Below the pieces are notes generated by a model, which saw nothing but the letters and a program-made list of their open reading frames with translations, was not told the DNA's origin and ran no database searches. From contig NC_085114.1 of assembly GCF_030269925.1 (NCBI RefSeq), positions 13,720,001-13,784,000 on the forward strand: 64,000 nt of DNA. Reading direction: 5' to 3'. Shown here one piece after another: positions 41,854 to 53,800 of this stretch (its first letter is position 1; each line of letters starts with the position of its first letter). The translations under genes and the position numbers were made by a program. The DNA is from Bombyx mori. Lineage: Eukaryota; Arthropoda; Insecta; Lepidoptera; Bombycidae.

Positions 41854-44800
41854 CTGGAGTTAAAAACATTACAATTAGAACGACCTGTCATTTCACACAC
41901 GGACAGTTTTAATTTAGGGCAGGACAAAAAAGTGTTTACGATAAACAGCTTTAAATAACACGCTTATCGTTTACTTACTGGTGGTAGGACCTCTTGTGAG
42001 TTTACTGGTGGTAGGACCTCTTGTGAATACGCGCGGGTGGGTACCACCACCCTGCCTATTTCTGCCATGAAGCAGGAATGCGTTTCGATTTGAAGGGTGG
42101 GGCATTCGTTGTATCTCAGTATAGTACTGAGATCTTAGAACTTATATCTCAAGGTGGGTGGCGCATTTACGTTGTAAATGTCTATGGGCTCCAGTAACCA
42201 CTTAACACCAGATGGGCTGTGAGCTCGTCCACCCATCTTCTTCTTCTTTTTCTCCACCTTATCCCACTATGTGGGGTCGGCACAGCTAATTTTTCTCTTC
42301 CATTCTCTTCTATCAGCCATCTAAGCAATAAAAAAATAAAAACGCTTTTTATAGTTTATACTTCATTTCACATAGCATACTTTGTTACTATGTTACTTCG
42401 CCGTTTGAAAACGCCTTTTCCAGCACGTGTTCTTAACTTTTTTTTAATAAATTTAAAGTGACTTTCATGTCTTCAATTACGTTTAAATGGAAGCTTACTT
42501 CCTTGTGGTGGGGAGCGGTCACCGTCAACCATGACAGTTGGTAAACCTGTTTGTGACACCTAATATAAAGAAATATTTGTTATACGATCTTGAATTAATA
42601 TATATTTACTATTGACTGGACACATGTTAATAGCACTGTTTATTAATTATGTTCACCGTGTACTGGATCCGTGTAAATCAGTTATAAAACACGTACCGGA
42701 ATATCAATAATTCCTCTGGACTCAGTGATATAGGTACCGAACTCGTCTAAGGCTCTCTTCGTCGAATCCGAGATGTGAATTTTCATAGCTGTGAAAAATA
42801 CATAGCATACAATTATAGTATTCCAGTGGTTAGCTGAGGAATGTGTGAAGAAATAAGAAAGTCGTCGTGGCCTAAAAGATAAAACGTCCGGTGCATTCGT
42901 ATCTTGCGATGCACCAGTGTTCGAATCCCGCAGGCGGGTACCAATTTTTCTATTTATTTTCTATATGAAATACGAGGGCGGCACTGAAAATTTCGGGAAT
43001 TAACGAAGTGACACAACATTACTATTTAAAAATGTATTTATTGCTTTTCGAAGTATTCTCCTCGAAATTTTACACATTTTTCCATACGATGGAACCAATC
43101 ATTGAAGCAACCATTCCATTCGGAAGCTGGAGTCTCCAAAATGGCCGTTTTGTAGGCGTCTATAGCTTCTTCAGGTGATGAAAATCTCTGTCCACGCAAT
43201 TTATTCTTTATTTTAGGGAAAGTATAGAAATCATTAGGGCTTAGGTCGGGGCTGTACGGCGGATGGTCTAATAATTCAATGTTTTCTTGCTCTAAAAACT
43301 CTTTTGTTCTGTGCGCGGTGTGAGAACTCGCATTGTCGTGATAGAGGATGATGCGGCGGTTGCAGTTCTCTTTGCGGAGCTCAGAAACGACCTGTGGCAA
43401 ACAAATGCTAGCATACCATTCTGCATTAACCGTTCTTTGTCCCTCAAGAGGAATAGTCGTAACATGGCCGGTTTTGGAGACAAACGTGGCCACCATTTTT
43501 TTTGCAACACTCCGTGAACGAACAATTTTTGTTGGCTTTAACTCATTTTCGAACACCCAAACTCGTGACTGGTTTTTTGTTTCGGGTTCGTACGCGTATA
43601 TCCAGAGATTCGTCACCTGATACAATGTTGTATACAGCATTTGAGGATCCTGCGTGGAATCTTTCGAGAGTTCTCACGCACCAAGTAACGCGAGCCGCTT
43701 TTTGCTCTTCACAGAGCGAATGCGGTATCCATCGGGAAAACAACTTTTTTACACCTAATTGTTCATGCAAGATTATTTGTATTTGACTCATGCCAATGTC
43801 TAAAGTTGCCTGAATTTCGCGGTATGTCACATGTCGATCTTCCTCAATCAGCTTACGCACAGCATCAACGTTTTCTTGGGTGACTGCAGTTTTTGGACGA
43901 CCTTGACGGGGATCATCACTGAGCTTGACACGTCCACGTTGAAACTCAGCAAACCAGCGATAAATTGTGGTTTAGGATGGGGCTTCATCACCAAATGCAG
44001 AAATCATCCGGTCAACACACTGTTTTTGTGTTAAACCACTTCGAAAGTCATAATAAATCATCGCTCTTGAATTTTCTCGAGTCAATTTCATTTTCTCAAC
44101 GACTAAACAAGTTTGACAAAACCTCGTGACAAGACCGAGAATCTTTTTTTAAATAAATAAATGGTATACGATTTTAACCAAGGAGTTTTCAATTAAAAAG
44201 ATTTTAATATGACAGGAACAGTGGAAATATTCCATTCCCGATACTTTTAGTGCAGCCTAGTACCTACTTAACAAATGTGCACGATTGACTTCCACGGTGA
44301 AGGAATAACATCGTGTAATAAAAATAAAACCAGCAAAATTATAATTTGCGTAAATACTAGCGGTAAGACGTCTTGTGAGTCCGCACGGGTAGGTACCACC
44401 ACCCTGCCTATTTCTGCCGTGAAGCAGTAATGCGTTTCGGTTTGAAGGGTCGCGGCATTTACGTTGTAGATGCCTATGGGCTCCGGTAACCACTTAACAC
44501 CAGATGGAATGTGAGCTCGTCCCATCTATGCAATAAAAAAAGACCCAACACGTGGACTCGGCGATTAAAACAGTCGTCACAGATGGATCATTGAACCTAC
44601 GTTCGCCAGTAGACTCCATTCTGCTGGCGGTGTTGATGGTGTCGCCAAAAAGGCAGTATCTCGGCATGGTGGTCCCGACCACGCCGGCGACGCACGGGCC
44701 CGTGTTGACACCGGCCCGCACTCGTAGAGGCACGGCGGGACGGTGCGGTACCCGCGCCTCCTCCACGCTGCTCACCAGTGACAATGACATGTCAGCTATC

Positions 44801-47800
44801 TCGGACGCGTGACGGCTGCCTGGATATATCACAGTATCATTTTAGGCAGCAAAGGCATTAGCAGCCTTTCCAAAGTGGTAGGACATCTTGAGTCCGCGCG
44901 GGTAGGTACCACCGCCTTGCCTATTTCGGCCGTGAAGCAGTAATGCGTTTCGGTTTGAAGGGCGGGGCAGCCGTTTTAACTATACTTGAGATCTTAGAAC
45001 GTATATCTCAAGGTGGGTGGCGCATTTACGTTGTAGATGTTTATGGGCTCCAGTAATCACTTAACACGAGGTGTGCTGTGAGCTCGTCCATCAATCTATG
45101 TAATAAAAAACAAAAAGTACGCGGTAACGCCCCCTTGTAGGCACTGCAAGCCTAAAGGGGGGCGGTTAGAGACCCAGAAAAAAGGAGGCGTTGTGTAGAG
45201 GCTTGGGAAGCAATTTGTAATTTCATCTAGGAGGACTTTTAGACACCGACTGAGCTCTCGCTATAGTGGTTTTTAAGTAGGTGAAAAAATTGGGGCGCTA
45301 AAAAATAATTTATTCTCAAAGTGGGCAGTAGACAAAATAGTTTGGGAACCACTGCCCTACAGGATAAGACATACGGACAGGAGTGTTCAAAACTCGCAGG
45401 CATCTGAAAGTACTTTCTTAATAAATGTTCATAAATTACTTCCGCGGTGAAAGAATAACATTTTGTAAAATATAATTAAAAAATTGATATTTGTAATTGC
45501 TGGTGGTAGTATTGTATGGCCCCTCTCGCGGTAAGAGACTCCCGTTGCCCATGAACATCAGGAATGCTAGGGGCGCAGCCAAGTCGCTGTTTACCTGTAG
45601 TACTCTGCGCAAGCTATGCTGACTATAGGCATTAATAACACCAGATGGACCGTAAGCATATTCAGACAATAAAAAACCTTTTAAATTTTGTATTCAATAC
45701 AAACAGTTAAAGCGCAAATGCCCAAATTTTTCAGATCCATCGAAGACTGCACACTCACCGTTCTTCTGTGGCAGACCAGAGACCACCATATACGCGTCTC
45801 CTATAGTTTCCACCTTGTAAACGTTGTATTGAGATATTTTCTCGTCAAACAATCTGCAAGAGAATTTAAATTGTAGTTACCTATTGTTACGCCGATAAGA
45901 GTAACGCCATCTATCGTCGAATAGTCGAACGAATAAGGAAGTATCTAGTAGTATCTAGAACACTCGAGAAGTACAACGCCATCTATTGTCACATAGCGGA
46001 AACACAATACTAGAATTTTCTGGAATATTCTCGACGATTCTAAGGATTTCATCTCGACTTTAAAAGCTATGTAGAGATGGCACGCAGTCAGTCAGTAATC
46101 GGAACTACTCGAAACGAAACAGCGAACGGATCACCTGAAGCGAAGCGGAAGAAGCGAATTGAGAGTTTTAAAGTATTTGTTGAGTGTTATAAGTTATAAG
46201 TGCTATTACAGTGTTAAATTATAATTCGGTACAATTTTTTTATTTATCCCGAACCCCAGCGCGTAACATTATTTTAATGTCGCCAACTTCTTCGACCAAT
46301 CGACTCATGAACGCCATAAGCTCTCACATCTAAATAATTGTGTTTCAGAGTTGTTTTTGTTATAATCTTGTTTCGATTTAATCTTACCATTACACTGTAT
46401 CGTCATAGATGGATAGAGGGTTACTCAATACCATCAGAGTTCATCTACACATAGAAACCTTATTGCCCTTATGTGCACATCCCGTGACTTCGGCGCAGCC
46501 TGTCCTGCCAAGGGATTTGGCCCGCCAACCCTTAGTTGTTTCTTTTGATGTTTCTTTTATTTCATCCGTTTTTAATTATATAATTTGCATTTGTATTAAC
46601 AATTTAAATATCATATTATAATAATAAATAATATAATATTTAAGAACAAAATTATAAAAAGTTGTTGTTGAACCTCAGCCTCAGCCTTGGTCTGAGTACT
46701 CGGGTATTACTGCCCTTGTTGTCTTTCTTTTGTTTTTAATTTTTTATTATTATTAATAGTATTGTTAAATCTCTATTAATATATTAATGTAATGCATGCT
46801 GTGATTGCCTATAATTAGAGTTGCAGTTATCAATTGCTCTATACATGTCAATGTTATTTTATGTCTTACTGTAAACCCTGTCGGTAATCCTTAAATAAAT
46901 AAATAAATAACAAATGGTATTTATTTAAAATGATTTCAATTGTGTTTAAGACACACGTAAATAGTAAAAAACGCTATTAGTGTTTTTTAATTGGAATTAT
47001 TACATACTAGCCGTACTCGCCCGCTTCGCTGGGCATTTAAAATTAACATTATTATTTATTGTCATTATTATTAGGGAGCCCAACACTCATATAAATATTA
47101 GCCTATCCATTAAGTACATGTATTTTCTACATGGATACTAATTTTCAAGTCAATCGGACGCATGGTTCAGTAGTTATAACAAAACATCCGTAAAACCACT
47201 TTAGATTTATATATATTGGTATAGATTAGATTATTTTCAAGTCAATCGGACGCATGGTTCAGTAGTTATAACAAAACATCCGTAAAACCACTTTAGATTT
47301 ATATATATTGGTATAGATTAGATTATTTTCATGAAAATAGTGCGTGAAATACATTCAATACTCACTTATAGAGCATGTTCAGCATGTTGATGACTTCCAT
47401 GGGCGTGCTATTCGCAGATATGGTGGTGAAGCCGACAATATCGCTGAAGAAGATGGTGACCGCGTCGAAGGCTTCAGCCGGCACCGTCCTCTGTGCCCGC
47501 AGCCTCCGCAGAACTGGCAGCGGGAGCATCCGGGAGAGCAAGAGGTCGCTCTTCTGTTTCTCGGCTATCAATTTCTCCGTACTCATGTTTAATGAGTGGG
47601 TGAATGTCTGAAAAATACGAATAGTTTTTTTTTATTGCTTAGATGGTAATAAGTGGTTACTGGAGCCCATAGACATTTACAACGTAAATACGCCACCCAC
47701 CTTGAGATATAAGTTCTGAGGTCTCAAGTACAGTTACAACGGCTGCCCCAACCATCAAACCGAAATGCGTTACTGCTTCGCGGCAGAAATAGGCGGTACC

Positions 47801-50800
47801 TACCCGCGAGGACTCTCCAGAGGTCCTACCACCAGTAAACCAGTCCTCAGCTTCTCGTGGGGCGGTTGCGACTGACAGCCCAGTTAAGGTGATTATTTGG
47901 TCACACCAGCGGCTAGCTGATCGGTCGCGTGGTCTATTTCCTTCCACCTTACCCGTCGAAATCTCTTTGTCTAAGTTATCCAGCTGTCGGCGGGTTATGT
48001 GACCGAAGTAGCTGAGGATCCTTCGGTAGCAAGGATGCTAAGAGCATGACTCGGATTCGAAGCTGATCTAGAATAGACTTATTTGTTCTCTTGGCCGTCC
48101 ACGGAATTCGGAGCATTCGTTTCTAGCACCACATTTCTTCTTCTCCATCGCTCCCTTATTGCTGAGGATCGTGACTCCGTTTCAGCTTGTCGACTGCCAG
48201 CCTCCATCGGTTCCGGTCAGTTGCCTGGTGTAGTGCAGCGCTAAGTGGTCCGCTGGTTTCCTCGGAGATCTGGTCGGTCCAACGTTTGGAGCCCCGGCCT
48301 CTAGGATGTTTTCCTTCTAATTTTCCAATGACCATCAGACGTTCCAAGTTGTCTGCGGGCAACGTGGCCAAAGTAGCGCATTATGCGTTGCAAACAGATG
48401 GTAGACAGGCGTTGAGCACCACATTTCAAACGCGTCTATTTTCTTGCACTCTGATGCCCTAATTGTCTACAACTTTATACCATAGAGAAATATTTTAAAA
48501 CAAAACTAGGGTTCAGCCGTTCTAAATTATAATAAATACTATTTTTTTTTTTATTGCTTAGATGGGTGGACGAGCTCACAGCCCACCTGGTGTTAAGTGG
48601 TTACTGGAGCCCATAGACATCCACAACGTAAATGCGCCACCCACCTTGAAATACAAGTTCTAAAGTCTCAAGTATAGTTAGATAATATATATAAAAAAAA
48701 TATATAAAAAAAATGTTAATTTCAATTTCAAGAACGTAAAATTTAATATTGATGTTAGTTTCTCCTCAACATCCGCATTTTAATTAAAACGCGTTTTATG
48801 ACTTCCACTCGGAAGAGAGCCTTCGTTTTATGAAAAATGTTATTTTATAAATATGAGGCAAGAAGAACAAGGAGGACTCCGGGACCTTGAATACGAAATG
48901 ACGTACCATATTGACCCCGGACGGCAATCTCCGTCCTCGGAGTCGGGCGAATAGATTAATTTATTAATATTATCCTGATTTTATAGACTACTAGCCGTAC
49001 TCGTCCGCTTCGCTGGGCATTTAAAATTAACATTATCATTTCTCACCCCCACAAAGATTCTCATCAGTAACGCTCCCGCAACTGGTGTAGGGAGTCCAAC
49101 ACTCATATAAATATAAACCTATCCATTAAGTACATGTATTTTCTACATGGATACCAAATTTCAAGTCAATCGGATGCACGGTTCAGTAGTTATAACGGAA
49201 CATCCGTAAAAACCACTGTATATTTATATATTAGTATAGATTAGTTTTTTTTACACTTCTTCTTCAACCTTCAATCAACTTTTGGTTATTATTGGTCTCA
49301 TTAAGTCTTTCCTGGACTCTGACCCAATCGGTCCCAGCTCACCGCTTGTTAGTTCGAGGTTCGTTAGGCAGCGGCTTGGCTCTGCCCCTGGCATTGCTGA
49401 GGTCCATGGGCGACGGTAACCACTCACCATCAGGTGGGCCGTATGCTCGTATGCCTACAAGGGCAATAAAAAAAAATGTATTGCACATTAGCGGCAGCTA
49501 TAGATATTTAACAAATACCTACTCGAATCAGCTTCAAGACCCTTTCATGATTAGTTTGCATAGTTACAAATTAAGAACAACAAACATTTGGTTCGTCGGT
49601 TTGCTGAACAATGTTATCCGCTCGGTGGAAGATATTCCCTTTGCTAATTCCTCTTAAACAATTTGAAAATGCCTGTAAAGTCTATTCAAACAAAAAATAA
49701 TTTATTTGATTTTAACTTCTGCTATACCATGATAATTCCTATAAGCCGCCACTTCGCTCATTGACTGTCATTCACATTAATACATGAGTTCGAAATCTCC
49801 ATTACATTCATTGTTTTTTACTGGCGGTAGGACCTCTTGTGAGTCCACGCGGGTAGGTACTATCACCCTGCCTATTTCTGCCGTGGAGCAGTAATGCGTT
49901 TCGATTTCAAGGATGGGGCAGTCGTTGTAACTATACTGAGATCTTAAAACTTATATTTCAAGGTAGGTGGCGGCATTTACGTTGTAGATATCTATGGGCT
50001 CCGGTAACCACTTAATACCAGGTGGGCCGTGAGCTCGTCCACCAAACTAAGCAATAATAAAAAAAACCTTCAAGTATTTACATCTACTCTACATCTACTC
50101 TACAGTTATTGCATTTCAATGTTACCTCTAACGTTGAAACCACGTGTCTGAGAAGCAGTAAGGGCACAGCCGACGTGATGAGTACAGTGACTAAAACACC
50201 CGCGTACAGGAGCACAGAACGCCTGGCAGACTTCATTTCGCGTCTCACAGTATCCCTGGAAACCACAGCATCATCATTCAACAAGAACATAAGCTGTTTA
50301 AATAACAAAACAAAATACTCTTAAGTATTTTTCATTCGCGTGGCTAGTTGATGTCTATGTTATGTTACTACTATGAACACTATATTAAGATCTCAATCGG
50401 TTTTGTAGAATACCCGTCGCCCTCTTCAACTCAGATCGTATGAGTGTGTGGCGATAGTTATCATACAACCTAAGATATTTGACAGATGTCTGAATCTCGC
50501 TTACGATAAGCTTTATATAGGTACATATACAAGTTCCAAATAACATTTGGACCGTTGGTCTACCGAGCAATTTCACCGGCTCGATAATAGATCTTCCCTA
50601 TGTCGTTAAATCCCCAAAAGTGCTTTTGACAGAAATCGGCAAATGCGGAATGTACCGGTGTGTAGTCACAAATATGGCGAATTTGGTTTTTTTTATTACC
50701 CGATGCTAATCTTGTGGAATTTGTTGAAGCGGTGCTGAAATTTTGGAATCCCGATACTCGCTGTTCAAAACAGGGTTATGGTAATAAAACACAATACACG

Positions 50801-53800
50801 AATTCTTACATATGTGGCTTTTGTATTGAGCTATATCTAACGGTTAGAACATTATCAAAATATGAATATTGCGTTAGCGAATTAAAGTTTGATCGCGTCT
50901 ACGACCCGCTTATATACTGACCTTACATTTCCCCAAAGCTTCACTTGTACAATATTCAGCTTGTGTAAGCTCTCCTCGGTTTTATTGATGTATTCTGTGA
51001 GGCCTGTTTGTGACAGGGTAACGGAGCTATTGACCTGAATTTTGGTGTTCCTGAAAGAGGAAATTCAGCAAGTCTCATAATTTATATGTACATATTATTA
51101 TAACGTTGGAGTTCTTGGCGATTATCTTTTTTTTATTGCTTAGATGAGTGGACGAGCTCACAGCCCACCTGGTGTTAAGTGGTTACTGGAGCCCATAGAC
51201 ATCCACAACGTAAATGCGCCACCCACCTTGAGATATAAGTTCTAAGGTCTCAAGTAAGTTACAACGGCTGCCCCACCCTTCAAACCGAAACGCATTACTG
51301 CTTCACGGCAGAAATAGGCAGGGTGGTAGTACCCACCCGCGCGGACTCACAAGAGGTCCTACCACCAGTAATTACGCAAATTATAATTTTGCGGGTTTGA
51401 TTTTTATTACACGATGTTATTCCTTCACCGTGGAAATCAATCGCAAACATTTGTTGAGTACGTATTTCAATAGGAAAAATTGGTACCCGCCTGAGATTCG
51501 AACACCCGGTGCATCGCTCGATACGATTGCACGGGACGTCTTATCCGTTAGGCCACGACGACTTATCTGTATTTGATATCTGTATTTGAGACACCAACAG
51601 CCAAGTTTCAGTAAGCTCCTAGCGTTTTTTTAACGATAACTAGATAACCGCTGAGATAGGCTAAAAAGTCGATTAACGAATGACCGAAACCCAATTCACA
51701 AAAAAAAAAATGAATTGTTCACAACTATTATTAGTATTTGTAATTTTATTTTTCAATTACACAAAATTTCGAATTATTAACTGACAAGCTCACGGTCTAT
51801 GCGACGTTAATCGGTTAAAGAGCAGAGCTTAATGTTGAAAGTTAATGCCCTCATCCACTTTGACACAAAAAAGTTCAATTGAAATACTCGTAGTACGAGT
51901 ATAACCGTCTTCCTACTCTTCAGAACTATAAGATGATGTAAATAGAGCCACCTATTGGTTTTCACTTGATCCACGAATCTTCTTGCAATAAAGAGACAAA
52001 AAAATATTCAACGTAACCACTAGATGTCGTGTTGTCTATGATTTAACTCGAAATCTAATTCTTATTGTCTGTGACAAATAAGTATTTTTGGCGGGAACTC
52101 GAGGTGTCAAGTTTGTCAAAATTCATTTATTTTTATTTTTTTAAGAGATTTTATGACCTGGTAACTAAGACCTTTAAGTCATGTCTTATTTTACTTTATA
52201 TTCTTATTTTTATGAAAAATGATAATATGGAGTGAAATGAAATGAAGATGATTAATTTGAGACATTAATCAACTGGGATGAAATTTAATGAAATGAGATG
52301 ATATGGGATGAAATATAATCGCAGTAAAATGGTGATCATTTACTGAGATTTTTTTAGTGGACTTTTTGGAGGAACCCGAGAAGTTACGTCCAGCAGCTTT
52401 GTTTCATTTTCCCACATTTGTGCACTTTCACAGATATTAAACAGTTAATAAACCACCGTTATTACACATTTAAACCTGAAGAAACCCTAAATAGACAAAA
52501 TAAAACAAATCACACAACTTCACTGCTCGCGTTCCCGCCAAAAAGTCCTGTCAAAATTCATTTTAAACTATGTCAATAGGTACATTGAATTGAATAAATA
52601 AGTTGTAATCTGTGTTTGCATTTTTATTAGAATATACTTCGCCTAATTCAATAAGTGGTAGCGCCGTGGGATATTAAAAGAGTTACTTGTGACGGGAGCT
52701 TCAACTGACGCCTCGCGAAAACATGTTACTTTAAATTATTTTTCACGGTAGGAATAAGCAAGATGGTTGTATCGTGTAAGTATAAGGTTGGGGAAAAAGT
52801 TTATTGGCATTTTTTAAGAAAATTCATAACATTTTTTAATATAGTTTATTTACATTTAACCGATAATTTAAATATATTATAATTTAATAATTTAAACGCG
52901 TTCTTGAGTGGAAACTGCGAACTGGAAAACGCAGTGCAGGACGCCCTCAGGCTCGGTGGAGTGATGATCTGTGCAGGGTGGCTGACAGGAACTGGATGAG
53001 AGAAGCCGAGGATCGTGCTCAGTGGTGAACAATTGGAGAGGCCTATGTCCAGCAGTGGACTGCTATACGCTGATGATGATGATCATGATGTAGGTACCTT
53101 TTGGTTCGATAAATTTTTGCCATCTTGTAGGTAGGGACATGATCCTATTGCCATAGAAATTATATCAAGCGCTGAGCTTCTCGACTATTCATCTCAATGA
53201 TGAAACTGTTTTGCGAATCGATGGTGAAGTATGCATTAAAAAGGCATATCAAATCCTATTTGAATAAAGAAACCTTTTAATATGGATTCTGGACAAATAT
53301 ATAAGGTTACAATTTTTTTTATTGCCCTTTTAGGCAGACGAGCATACGGCCCACCTGATAGTAAGTGGTTACCATCACCCATGGACTTCAGCAATGCCAT
53401 GGGCAGAGCCAAGCCGCTGCTTACCGCTTAATACTCTCCGCAAGCCTCGTATGAAGAAGGATATGTCATAGCGCTCGAGAAAAATGGTGGAGGGGAGCTC
53501 ATTCCATAGCCGGATGGTACGTGGCAAAAAAGACCTCTAGAAACGCACTGTGGATGACCATACTATTTGAATAAAAAAAAAATGATCTATATTATAACCA
53601 AATTAACACAACCCTGCCATTAAAATAAGTACTCAAAGTGAGAAACGTAGCTATGACAGTACTTATACCAGTATTAGTACAGATTACAATCCAGTATACA
53701 AGTATAACAGATTATATTCATGAGATATCATAAAAGCCTTTAATTATTTCGATCTTACGAATACTATCTCGGGGGAAGTCGCAAAACTGAAAGAGCTTAA

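Larger units (their letters stand above)
42861..44541 (+). mobile_element. Bm1-type SINE split by mariner copy 2
   Basis: The head GTCGTCGTGGCCTAAAAG to GAAATA (42972) and the remainder from 44261 to the A-rich tail form one full SINE around the 1288-bp mariner. Confidence 0.88.
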
